Of a stretch of DNA of 64,000 nucleotides, positions 21,014-31,878 are shown piece by piece (the stretch's first letter is position 1; each line of letters begins with the position of its first letter). This stretch comes from Mesostigma viride (lineage: Eukaryota; Streptophyta; Mesostigmatophyceae; Mesostigmatales; Mesostigmataceae). Where the stretch lies: positions 1,204,984 through 1,268,983 of the forward strand of contig RPFO01000288.1 in assembly GCA_009746045.1 (NCBI GenBank), written 5' to 3'. Position numbers and translations under genes: made by a program. The notes under the pieces were generated by a model. It searched no databases. It worked only from the letters and a program-made list of their open reading frames with translations, and had not been told where the DNA came from.

Positions 21014-24000
21014 GCAACCGCGGCTGCTTCATTGCTGCAAGCATGCTGATGTCTGCTGCTGTCCCCCCATCTCACACATGCACACGCACACACGCGCGCA
21101 CACACACACACACACGCACAGGCACACGCACACACGCGCGCACACGCACACACACGCACACACACGCACACACACGCACACACACGCACACACACGCACA
21201 CACACGCACACACACGCACACACACGCACACACACGCACGCACACACATACACACACATATATACTAAAAAATGTAATTACTTACATCAGAGTAAAGGCA
21301 CCCACGTAAAAATAAACAAAGCCAACGCACACACACACACATATATATAGAGAGAGAGAGCTCGAAACGTCTCACCAAGCAGCTGTCTTCAACCACTGAA
21401 CGTCCGCGTAGGAGGTGTTCCCAACCCCTACTCCTGCCCCATAGCACATCCATCGAGTCAGACCCTGTGCGTGGCCGCCTCATGCAACGACCCAGGGATC
21501 CCCAACCGTAATCTCTATTCATGCCCAACCCGTATCCTCTATTCATGCCCCATCCGTATCCTCTATTCATGCCCCATCCGTAATAATGTCTATTCATGCC
21601 CCATCCGTATCCTCTATTCATGCCCCATCCGTAATAATGTCTATTCATGCCCAACCCGTATCCTCTATTCATGCTCCATCGTTATTCTCTTTTCATGCCC
21701 CATATTTATTATCTGTTCATGCCCCACCCGTATTCTCTATTCATGCCTCACCCGTAGTATCCATTCATGCCCCATCGTTATTCCCTATTCATGCCCCATC
21801 CGTATTCCCTATTCATGCCCCATCCGTATTCCCTATTCATGCCCCATCCGTATTCTCTATTCACGCCCCATTCGTAATCTCTATTCATGCCCCGTCACCC
21901 AAGTACACGCACGAGCGCTTGTGCCCATCTCCTGGCTGTCTAGGGCATAGTGTTTCTCGGGTCTTGCCTTTCTGGGGTCTAGTGCCTCCAGTCTCGCCCG
22001 CTTGCCATGCACGCTGCCATGGAGGAGCGTGGCCACTTGAGGCGGCCGCCATACTCCCCAATCGTGCGCCGAGGGGACCACGGCGTCCGCCCAGGGGCGC
22101 CCGCATGTCCTGTCAGGGGGCGTGCAGGGTCCCAGGACAGCCTCACAGCGCACACTGTCCATCCCCCCCAGGGTAATGGCCGCACGTGCTTGGGTCAACT
22201 TTTATTATTGAGGATCGATTCATGCTCTACGCATCCGTGCACTCTTTTGCATGCGTGCCAGCTCGCCGTTGCTCACGTTCGGTGCGTGGTTTATGATTGT
22301 GCCCGTGCCACCCTGTGGTCTGCGTGCGCAGGCAACCGTTGGCCTGGCCCCCGCCGCTATCTCCCAAGTGTTCCTCGCGGCGTACCAGCTCGGGTCCAAG
22401 GTAGGCGCCGCGGTCACTGTAGTGCTAGAGTGTTGCCATAACGGTCACCATTAAACGCAAGTTTTCCATGCTGCATACCAGCTAAGCTCCAAGGTAAGCC
22501 ATGGTAAAGCAAGCATTCCTGAGGGAAGTCATGCAATCATTTGCAGCACCTCCGCTTATAAAAATTGCAATTTCCTGGCGATTGAAGTCCATGCCCATTC
22601 CTTTAGTTGCGCAGCATCGCAGGGCAGAGGCCAGCCCTGATTGCGTTGACACTGCCAGACGGCGCACCGAGGGCGCACTAGTGTTTATCCCTAATACAGC
22701 GGCTAGTGGCGGCTGTAACGATCAGCGGCTGAGTGCGGCAAGCCCTGCCCTACGCCCCCCCACGGAGCTGGTGACTGCCACACGGAGCTTGTGCGTAGGT
22801 CCCATCCTGAAGTCTCGCAATCGGAGCATGTAGTGCACATCCAGTACAGGACACTGCAGTACAGGACGGTGTAGTGCCACTTGTCGTCCAATCATCCCTC
22901 CGCATCCTACGCATCCCTACACACCACTGGTGTGGGTATGGCTCGTTCCTGTTCGTTCTCTGTTCTTGTATCCCTCCGCATCCTACGCATCCCTACACAC
23001 CACTGGTGTGGGTATGGCTCGTTCCTGTTCGTTCGCTGTTCTTGTATCCCTCCGCATCCTACGCATCCCTACACACCACTGGTGTGGGTATGGCTCGTTC
23101 CTGTTCGTTCTCTGTTCTTGTATCCCATCCCATCCTCCAAAAAGCGCACGCGGGCAATCTCGCCCCTAAACCCTGAATCCTACACCGCGACGTGGGGCGC
23201 TAGTGCCACCCACAAGAACGGAGACCAACCCCTGTAGCTGTAGACAGTGGCACGGCTGACGTGTGGTGCTAATGCTAACACACAGCTCTAGTGCTAGCGT
23301 TGGACGGCTGCCTGTCGATGCTACTATACCCCCCCACACCCACACCCACACACGTCACCAGGTGTGCGGCAGCGATAACCTCAAGATCGCGCTGGCCCTC
23401 TTTGCCGCCATCTGCTCCACTGTCGTCAAGCCCGCCCACGCCGCCTGGATGTTCCCCGCCCTCATGTTCGGCGGCGGCCTGATCACCTACCTGGACTACC
23501 GCTTCAACCGCTGGGCCCCCGCGAGCCGCTACCCCGCCGCCAAGACCGACGACACGCACACACTGCAGCGCATCGGCATCTCGCCGATCGGTGGCCTCGT
23601 ATTCCTGGCCGTCTGGGCGGGCCTGCTCATCTTCACCGTCATCGTGCGGCGCACCAAGAACATGAGCGACGGTAGGGGGGTGGGGGTGGGGGGATGACCT
23701 ACTGGGTTGGGGTTAGGCCTAGTTGTAAGGAGGGCGTGCACGCAAGGGCATGGGCGATGGTGTGTGTTCAGGAGGTCTTAAGCGATGGCGAGCGAGGGTG
23801 GCAGGCTCCCACAAGCGCACATCCATGGATCCGCATCTTCCCACACCCACTATTTTTCTGGCTATCAAAGCTGGAAGACCTGCTTTGGACATGGTCAAGC
23901 TCCGATTTGCTTGTTCATGTGCCACAAGCCTGCTGCTGCTCCCCCTCATGCCTGCTCCTTACCGCATCTCCGTTCCCTTTGCTGCTTGTGGTGTGGTCCC

Positions 24001-27000
24001 GCGACAACACAACCCTCTGCTGGTCTGCGTGGCTGGTGGCGCGCCGCATGGTCTACGTGGCCAACTGACGGCGCGTGGTCAATGGTTGCGACGTGGGCGA
24101 CACGTGGCGCACGGTCAATGATTGTCGCCTGGCCGACACGTGGGTGCCGGTCGGCAGAGCTGGACCTGTTTGAGGCGATGTACCGGTTAGGTTCCATCAT
24201 CTTCGGCGGCGGCCAGGTGGTGCTGCCCATGCTCAGCACCGAGGTGGGTGCGTGCGGCGTTTCTATTTATAGGCCACGAGATACCGTCCCCATGCACCGA
24301 TGTCCTACCACGCATCCCAGCCAGATCCCTGCAAACATGAGGTCGTGCTACTAATGAATGTAAAAGCTGCAGAAGAATACAGTGCCATCCCTTGCCGTGT
24401 GCTTGCATACAGTGCCATGCCTTGTCGTGTGCTTGCACACTACTGGAAATGTGTGACGCAATATCCTCTAGGAGTACCACCATCGCAACCATGTCCATGC
24501 ATGCAACAACTTGCGCACGACCCCCCTGGCAGGCATCACAGCTGATATGACACTTGCCTGCTGTGTGGCAGCAGTCATACCCATCGGTACTTGTTTACTC
24601 AGTGTAGTTACCTAGAAGCCGCCTGGACAAACAGTTTCTATCGTTTTGCAGGTGATGCGGCCAAGACTGTGGTATTGTAACAACCTCACCTCGACACACC
24701 TTACACTGCCGACTGCACCGTGCTCATTGCTTGTGATGGCACGCTGTCCTTGTCCCTGTCCCTGTCCCTTGCTCCTGCGTGGGATGGCACGCCTGGTTGC
24801 GGTGCCCGCGGTGCATCATGGGCGACAGGTGGTGGATAAAGGCTGGGTCACAAAGACAACGTTCCTCAACGGCTTGGGCCTGGTGAGCGGTTGCCAGGTT
24901 TAAGGGCCCTATCAGAAAGTGGTGTGATGCTGGCGTTCTCACGCATGGCCGTACTGCTGGCGTTTTGACACATGGCCGTACTGCTGGCGTTTTGACACAT
25001 GAGCGTACTGCTGGCATTTTCATGCATGGCCGTACTGCTGGCGTTTTGACGCATGGCCGTACTGCCGGCGTTTTGACACATGGCCGTACTGCTGGCGTTT
25101 AGACACGTGGCCGTACTGCTGGCGTTTTCACGCATGGCCGTACTGCTGGCGTTTTCACGCATGGCCGTACTGCTGGCGTTTAGACACGTGGCCGTACTGC
25201 TGGCGTTTTTGCGCATGGCCCTAATGCAGGAGTGTTGCCGTGCTGCTGGCAACTGCAGACGCAGATAGCCGTGTACTTTACTAGTGGTCTACTACATTTC
25301 AACAGATGGACGACTTTTTCTGGCTGCTTGGACATCTGGTGGGCAGGATGGCACCGCATGGGCTGGCCAGGGTTGATAGTAAGCATTTGTTTATTATTAC
25401 TATTACTTTTATTATCGTTAATGTCCTTATTTTGGTTGATAGTAAACAGTCGTGCATGCTGCAAACGCAAGTCGAAGGGAAAGCCGGTTTATTGTTACAG
25501 GGGTGCCTGGTCGATGGGCCAAACTCCCATTTATTCTGCATCATTAGCCCCATTTATTTATCCCCATATCTCCTGCAGTGATAGCAATCTGGTAAGAGGC
25601 TGCCTGGATGCCACCCACTTGCATGTGGCGACGCTGTGGGAGGTAGCTGTAGGGCTGCGGTCGTGCGTTTTGGTGCCATTTGTGAGCATGTGTGTCTTGT
25701 CTATGGTGCAGGCGCAAGTTCAAGACAGCTAACAAGTTTCCCTTTGGTTGGTGGCATGGGTGGCGGTTGGGTGGGATGGGGTGTGTGGGGACCATGGGCT
25801 GCTGGCGTCGGTGGCCTGCATGGCGGCGGTCACGGCACGCACGTGGCGCATGGGGTGCGGTGATGGGGATGGCACACACACATGGCGCTGCGACACATGG
25901 GCCATGGGTCGCTGCTCCTCAGGTGCAAGGATTGCCGGGGCCCCTCTTCAACCTGTCCACCTACCTGGGCGCTGCGTTTCTTGGTGAGCGTCACGCATGG
26001 AACACTTCAAATACTTGCACGCCCTTCCACTCCTTCAATTTCACAGAAGAAATACCTGGTGCCGCATCCCTTGTTAGGGTTACGGATGGCTCTTGCGAAG
26101 TACATGCATGCCTCCAATAAGCGATGCAATACCTACCTTGGCGCTGCATCCCTTGTTAGGGTTGTGGATGGCTCTTGCGAAGTACTTGCATGCCTCCAAT
26201 AAGCGATGCAATACCTACCTGGGCGCTGCATCCCTTGTTAGGGTTGTGGATGGCACTTGCGAAGTACTTGCATGCCTCTAATAGGTGGTGCAAAACCTAC
26301 CTGGGCGCTACATTTCTCGGTACGGAACCTGCGGCAGCCTTTGCAATGACCCCTTCCAAAGGTGCTCCACTAGGCCGTTGTCAAAGGAGGAATTGGCTGC
26401 CTCCCCGAAAATTCCTGTTCGCTCTCCTGGCTGTCCCTTTTCCTGCTGAGCCCTTACATCACCCTGCCTGTGTCCCTACAACCCCCACGCTCTCCCCCCC
26501 CCACCCCACCCCAATCCTTCCCCCCCAACCCCCACCCCGCCCACCCCCACCCCCCATTCTACACGCCCACGCAGGCTACCACGGCGCCATCATCGCGTTC
26601 CTTGGTCTGTTCGGCCCAGGGGCCCTGCTTGTCTACGCAATGATTCCTTTCTGGGAGCGGTGCCGCAACCTGGATGTGAGTAGACTAGTCACAGGCGGCT
26701 TGTTATATGGTAGCTAGATGCGCACCGCTCGTCTCCGCGATGACCCCTTCCTATCAGTGGTGCCGCAGCCTGGCCGTGAGTGGACTAGTTAATAGGCAGC
26801 TTGTTATATGGTAGCTAGATGCGCACTGCTGGTCTCCGCGATGACCCCTTTCTTGGGGCGGTGCCGCAACCTGGATGTAAGTGGAATAGTTTATAGGCGG
26901 CTATGTGAATGGACATGTAACAGGTGGCTGTGTGAGTGGACTAGTTAATAGGCAGCTTTTTATATGGTAGCTAGATGCGCACCGCTCGTCTCCGTGATGA

Positions 27001-29883
27001 CCCCTTCCTGGGGGCGGTGCTGCAGCCTGGCCTTGAGTCTCCTCGTTGTTGATGTATCGGTTTGTTGATGATGTGTAGCGTGAGGCACTCGGCTGCTCTA
27101 GCCAGTGATCCCCTTTAGGAAGGGCTGCCGCAACAAGGGCACTGTTTAGTTCATGACAGTTTTGGTATCTTCACACGCAGCATGGTGAACGAGCCCTCCG
27201 CGTCAACCTGGGGCGAGAGCGTGGTCTACTAGGTTCCGCTAGGCTCCAGCAAGTTGCGTTTTTCCCAGGCCTCTCTGTGCAATATAAAGGATGTCAGGCT
27301 AGCCTTTGACAACTAGTATGCACCCTGCAAGCTAATGGGGCTTCGTGCGTCTTCTGCGCTGGCTGCTGGAACCTGCGTTTGCCCTGCTTGCCCTACTTGC
27401 CGCATTCGAACTGCTTTCTGGCACCCTGGCTCCTTCCCCAGTGGGTGCGCACTGGCTTTGTGGGCGTGAACGCGGCCGCGATCGGTCTTGTGGTGGCCGC
27501 AACGGCCATCCTCTGGCGGCAAGGGGTGAGTGCTTGTCGTTTTTATCTACATGGTGGCGCTTGTCGTTTATATCTACATGGCGGCAAGGGTGACTGCTGG
27601 CTTATCGTCGGCGGCAGCGGCCAGGTATTTCTGGTGCGCATGTGTGTGCCATTGCAGGCCAGCGTGGCTGAAGCAGGCCACACGCATGCAAGACGCTTGT
27701 GCTGCCGGTCGCAACAGCGGCGGGTGCACGCGGTGCTCCTGCCCACGCCACCACCGCCTACCGCGTTTCTGCCCACGTCACCACAGCCCACCGTGGCAGC
27801 TTGTTTGGTCAGAATGTTTGGTCCGAAGCTTGCCGTCGTACTGCCACCACCCGCCACCTGTCGCTTCCTGCCATAGCACACTGATCCCGCTCCACTGCCC
27901 CTGCCAGGTGTCGGCGCTGGCATGTGCCTTTCTGTTCATTGGTTGGCGGTAGCTGCTGGCGCACCATACGGTACCTGCCCACCGTGGCTTCGTGTCGGTG
28001 CTGATGCAGCACCCACCCACCGTGGCTGTGTGTCGGTGCTGGTGTATCATGAGATGGTATCCATCACCCTTACCCTCAACCTGCCGGTCTACACGCTCGC
28101 CACCTGGCGCGCAACCCTACCGCCACCGCCCATACCACCACCGCCCCAGGTGCACCTACTCCCCATATGGTCCACGCGCTGGGCACCACACCACTACAAC
28201 TACACTACCACCACCACCACTGATACCACCGCTGCCTGTTTGGTCCTGCTCCCCTCCCCCCCCCCCAGGTATACACGCTGGGTGGCGCTTCTGTCGCGAT
28301 CTTCGCAGGAGCCCTCTGCGCCTTCTACAAGGTTAGTTGCTCGGTTTTCTTGCATACATATGGGCGACGCTGCATAAGTACATACATGCCCCAACTCTAG
28401 GTGACCAGCATGAAGGTGCTCTGCTGCTGCTATTTGTGCTGTTGGCCAGGACGCCTACCCTAACCCCACTGCTGCATGACGGGTAGGAATTTAAAAAATA
28501 ACCCTGCTGCTCACAGTAGGACAACGACTACGCGGTCACCCTGTTGCTGATGATGTTAGGGCACTTGCAAATCTTACTGCAGTGCGTTAGTGCGCTGGTG
28601 TTGCGATGCTATCATCTGTCGCACCCACAGTGCCATGCACAAGTGAACCCAAGCCCTCCCCCTGGTTTCTCCACTGGCAGCCGTTGTTTTAAACCACACT
28701 GGTTTTGCCTGCCTGTTCCTTAAAATACAGAAATAAATTTGGCCACAATTTGGTTAGATTTGGCCACTGTCCACTGTTTATGCTACTGTGTTTTTCCCCA
28801 TCCAAACTGGTCTTTTGCCTGCTGGTACGGCTCGCCTCCTTTGTGCTTGCTCTTCAAGTCGCCTCCTTTCCCATACCTACTCCCATAGCTATTGCCCATC
28901 CGCCTGCCCACTTGTTAACCAAGTCAACATGTGCCTGTGTCTCCTGCCCCCCTGTCGCAGGTCCCGGCACCGTTTGCCATCATCGCGGGCGGCTTCATGG
29001 GCTGGATCCTCATGATGGTGAGCTCCTGGTGGCGCTCATGCGTGGTGGCGCTCACGCGTGGTGGCGTGTTGCTCTGAGCTGGAGCCTCATGAGATGTGCT
29101 AGCGGTAGTTTCTGGTGTCTTTGTTGCTGCATGCACCGTTGCTGTATGCTGTTTCCTGTTCCTGCTGGCATTTGTGCTGCAGCTGGCGTCTGTGTGTTGC
29201 GGCTCGCGTCTGTGTGTTGCGGCTCGCGTCTGTGTGTTGCGGCTGGCGGCTGTGTGATGCGGCTCCGCTCGCAATATTAGCCTGTTTCCGCTTGTGTGTC
29301 GACAGGTTAAGGAGTTATCTGTTGGATTGCGCACCCCATAAGTAAAGAGGGCCCACCATTCCATTCGTACGCCGCCAGCCAAAGGAGTCACGTTTCCACC
29401 CATGCTATGACGCTTCAAGGAGTTACGCTGCCTCCCGTCTCGCGCTCGCCCACGTTTGCGCGCACTGTTGATTGTGACACAGAGGAGATGCTGGCACGAT
29501 GGGCACTCATGTACCACTTGCCCAAGTACGTATCATACTTCTCATAGAAGTACTATCTTCTCATAGGAGTACTAGCCTGTCATGAGCGAAGCGCACGTGC
29601 TAACTTTGCATAATCCACCTAGACAGGCACCCTGGCTGGCTCCTACTTCTCATGCTGACAGGCCCCTACTTCTCATGCTTCCCGGGAACCACGGAGGCCT
29701 GTAAGCAGCCCGCCAGTTCACTCACTGCTTTTTAAAATTTTGTGATGTATGGCCTTCTTGACTGTAATTTCGCAGATCGATGTTGGTGGGCCGTACTGCA
29801 TCGTGCCTCACTACGTGCGCGCTCATCCGGAGTGGAACGCCACCTGCACACTGTGGCAAGCCAGCCACCACGACATGCACTAG
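17130..29883 (+). CDS. CHR-family chromate/anion transporter, 14 exons, 508 aa
   Basis: Conceptual splicing gives exons 17130-17362, 17572-17686, 18099-18224, 20325-20384, 22332-22400, 23362-23671, 24158-24243, 24829-24882, 25923-25983, 26575-26675, 27442-27525, 28269-28331, 28961-29017 and 29776-29883. All have GT-AG borders and matching phases. The product is a two-halved polytopic membrane protein. Half one has [15 protein letters not shown] (from residue 78), [16 protein letters not shown] and PGPTSTQ (119-125). Half two repeats the pattern with FGGGQVVLP (320), [18 protein letters not shown] and LPGPLFN (355). These are the paired signatures of CHR proteins, which export chromate or carry sulfate-like anions. 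Residues 1-70 are an acidic, probably cytosolic, extension. The 36-codon last exon is the least certain. Introns are packed with tandem repeats, several copying exon ends. Confidence 0.85.
18239..18289 (+). repeat. intronic copy of the CHR exon 3 end with its donor
   Basis: The 3' end of exon 3 (CTCTTCCTTGGTCCGGGGTT... to TTTGTG, then GTGGGT) is repeated 58 bp downstream with a few substitutions (CTCTTCCTTGGTCCAGGGTT...). The copy includes a second GTGGGT. It lies in intron 3. Its frame no longer fits exon 4, so it should act only as a decoy. Confidence 0.9.
18299..18402. repeat. (GGGA)n microsatellite
   Basis: About 26 units of GGGA/GGA in CHR intron 3, starting right after the exon-end copy. 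Confidence 0.95.
18531..20190 (+). repeat. minisatellite, 21 units of 79 bp
   Basis: The landmark GTGATGAGCCCGTGAGAT recurs every 79 bp from 18531; the distance to the truncated last copy at 20190 is exactly 21 x 79, so there is no net length change. Units differ by single bases, chiefly GATGGTCC versus GATGATCC. The array fills most of CHR intron 3 and ends about 130 bp before exon 4. Confidence 0.97.
20451..20582 (-). mobile_element. tRNA-derived SINE-like copy
   Basis: On the minus strand the sequence shows a polymerase III A-box-like TTCGCAGTTGGG and, about 75 bp on, a B-box-like GTTCAAATCC. The shared words CGCAGTTGGGCT and AGCCGCGAAATCATGC also occur in the copy at 20749-20883. It lies in CHR intron 4. 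The long gap between boxes suggests an ancestor tRNA with a long variable arm. No tail or duplication was identified. Confidence 0.45.
20749..20883 (+). mobile_element. tRNA-derived SINE-like copy (second)
   Basis: It has the same architecture as the minus-strand copy 170 bp away: CTCTGCGGTAGAGAGG hairpin, TTCGCAGTTGGGCT, AGCCGCGAAATCATGC, and a B-box-like GTTCGATTCC at 20859-20868. The copies diverge in the middle, so they are not a recent inverted duplication. A true tRNA gene is unlikely because no closing acceptor stem is visible. Confidence 0.45.
20957..21015. repeat. (AAT)n microsatellite
   Basis: About 18 AAT units in CHR intron 4. Confidence 0.95.
21062..21262. repeat. (CACACG/CA)n microsatellite
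   Basis: About 200 bp of alternating CA with regularly spaced G (ACACACGC words) in CHR intron 4. A potential Z-DNA former. A second short CA/TA/GA tract follows at about 21325-21360. Confidence 0.95.
21515..21900 (+). repeat. tandem array, 24-27 bp units
   Basis: About 15 units built on CTATTCATGCCCCATCCGTA, with variable endings (TCCT, TTCC, ATAATGT). It is in CHR intron 4. Confidence 0.93.
22472..22500 (+). repeat. intronic copy of the CHR exon 5 end with its donor
   Basis: GCATACCAGCTAAGCTCCAA followed by GGTAAGC mirrors the exon 5 end GCGTACCAGCTCGGGTCCAA followed by GGTAGGC, with about five mismatches in 27. It lies 80 bp inside intron 5, and the copied donor GTAAGC is a better consensus than the real GTAGGC. 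Confidence 0.8.
22895..23122 (+). repeat. tandem array, 3 units of 76 bp
   Basis: TCCCTCCGCATCCTACGCAT recurs at 22895, 22971 and 23047, nearly identical, with a broken fourth start at about 23123. It is in CHR intron 5. Its length of 76 bp matches the large SMG7 intron satellite, but the sequence is unrelated. Confidence 0.95.
24913..25225 (+). repeat. tandem array, about 27-bp units
   Basis: About eleven units of CATGGCCGTACTGCTGGCGT plus TTT(G/C)AC-type ends, in CHR intron 8 starting 30 bp after the exon 8 donor. Confidence 0.93.
26048..26322 (+). repeat. tandem array carrying copies of the CHR exon 9 end
   Basis: Units of 82 bp (landmark TTGTTAGGG at 26071, 26153 and 26235) each hold a version of ACCTACCTGGGCGCTGC. 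These are the last bases of exon 9 (ACCTACCTGGGCGCTGCGTT, TCTTG, donor GTGAGC). A fourth copy near 26300 keeps the TTTCTCGGTA donor region best. It lies in intron 9, 65-340 bp after the true donor. Confidence 0.9.
26676..27050 (+). repeat. array carrying copies of the CHR exon 10 end and donor
   Basis: The end of exon 10 (ATGATTCCTTTCTGGGAGCG, then GTGCCGCAACCTGGAT and donor GTGAGT) reappears three times in intron 10. Copies start near 26740, 26840 and 26996 (ATGACCCCTT...GCCGCA/GCAG...CTGG), followed by GTGAGT, GTAAGT and TTGAGT respectively. The intervening TTATATGGTAGCTAGATGCG is copied too. Confidence 0.92.
29180..29275 (+). repeat. short tandem array, about 21-bp units
   Basis: Four units of GTCTGTGTGTTGCGGCTCGC in CHR intron 13. 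A separate GTGGCGCTCATGCGTG doublet lies directly after the exon 13 donor (29025-29070). Confidence 0.9.
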
Positions 29884-29997
29884 TACACGCAGCCATGCAC
29901 CAGTACACACAGCCATGGATGGAGATGGGGGTGGACACCCCATTGGTGGGGTGCAGCTTCTTTCAGAGCTCTGAACATTGAAACGTTAAGAGCTCCT

Positions 29998-30002
29998 TGT
30001 AA
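29998..30002 (+). promoter_or_regulatory. TGTAA polyadenylation signal of the CHR gene
   Basis: TGTAA occurs 115 bases after the predicted CHR stop (29881-29883). TGTAA is the usual signal in chlorophycean algae, so it supports both the terminal exon and the taxonomic guess. Confidence 0.55.
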
Positions 30003-30450
30003 TGATTGCCCATGAGCCCTTGGGGGCATCACCTGGGAAAACTTGACTCTGCTAGGCGCAGGTCATGGTGTAACAAACTTATGGTGCAACTGATCTTAGA
30101 ATATTCTAGGTGTCCGTCATGCTTTACATTTATCTTAGCCTAGGCAAGTATATATCAATTAGACAAGACAACCAGCGCAGGCCGCCAGAAATCTGGAGGA
30201 TCCGGGCCATGTAATGTAGAACGCAAAGCAGTAACGCGCTTACCTTGAGTGGGGCAACTACTTAAATTGGCAAGTGCCCCAGGGGGTCACCCTCACATAT
30301 GGAGCATCGTAATCACGACTGCAGAAAATTGTTTTAAAATCAACTGGGACATTCGTTATTTGTTTTGGAAATCCACCTGCAAGAATTTGGAAATTTGATA
30401 TGAACCCACCGCAGTTGCAGCAGCAAATCCTTTGTTTTATTGTTCCAGGC
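30003..30450. other. no gene; dispersed-repeat fragment
   Basis: At about 30157-30215 the words GACAACCAGCGCAGGCC and GAAATC...GGATCCGG...CCATG match 57770-57815 closely. This marks a copy of the element lying between the two TTAA tails there. Otherwise I see nothing. Confidence 0.5.
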
Positions 30451-30514
30451 ATGTCATGTTCTGTTCGCAGTCACGTGTCTATTAATTAATTAATTCATTA
30501 ATGTCATGTTCTGT
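30451..30514 (+). mobile_element. 36-bp LINE tail insertion with 14-bp target-site duplication
   Basis: Exact copies of ATGTCATGTTCTGT (30451-30464 and 30501-30514) flank 36 bp that begin TCGCAGTCACGTGTCTATTA and continue as TTAA units. Apart from the first base or two and the imperfect tail end, this is the extreme 3' end of the LINE copies at 5.8 kb and 57.9 kb. It is a nearly aborted target-primed insertion. Confidence 0.92.
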
Positions 30515-31156
<642 letters not shown>

Positions 31157-31494
31157 ATCGGCACACTTGCTTTGGACTCTCCACGGCTACGCACGTGACC
31201 GGTCACATAATGCTCCTTCACGTCGCATCATGTTACAGTATGCTCCTTCATATTGCATGTGTCACATAATGCTCGAGATGCCCACTTTAATGTGGCAGTT
31301 GGGGCCTGCACGCAGCCAATCGCGTGCAATACACACATGGCCGCGCCCAGAAGGAGAAAGTCACGGGGGGATGCAGTATAGCAGCCACACAACAGTCCAG
31401 TGCAAAATCAGTTCTAACACCACAACATCGTATCAACATCATATCAATAACACAATCATCTGGCCCAAACATCTGAAAAAATCAGTCTGTGGCA

Positions 31495-31705
31495 GTTCAC
31501 GCCATCGCATAATTGTGGCAGCTCACACCGTCACATGTCTGTGGCAGCTCGCACCATCGCATGTCTGGCAGCTCGCACCAGTGCAAGGTTGTGGCAGGTC
31601 ACACCAGCGCAAGGTTGTGGCAGCTTGCACCGGCGCAAGGTTGTGGCAGCTCACACTGTTGCATGCTTGTGACAGGTCACACCAGCACATGGCTGTGGCA
31701 GTGAG
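31495..31705. repeat. degenerate tandem array, about 27-bp units
   Basis: About eight units of TGTGGCAGCTCACACC(N)nGCA type, with substitutions and small length changes. It lies downstream of the LITAF gene. Confidence 0.85.
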
Positions 31706-31878
31706 CAAGGGCTGTGGTAGCGGGCCGCAGGCACCCCACCACATGGGCCCAGCCCAGCTGGTACTGCAAAAGGCACGTTGCCTGCTGGCACAGCAAAAGC
31801 AGGTTGGCTACTGGCTCTCCTTAAGCATGCTGAGTAGTGGCTTCCCTGTAACAACTTCATTGGTAAACCCGAAGCATG

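Noticed and set aside
26070-26245. Interstitial telomere repeats (TTAGGG words)
   Set aside because: Only isolated TTAGGG words occur, at 82-bp intervals within copies of the exon 9 end array. There is no tandem TTTAGGG or TTTTAGGG.
27908-27948. Extra CHR exon ([13 protein letters not shown]) with AG and GT borders
   Set aside because: Its 41-base length would break the frame into exon 12, while skipping it gives a continuous family-like protein.
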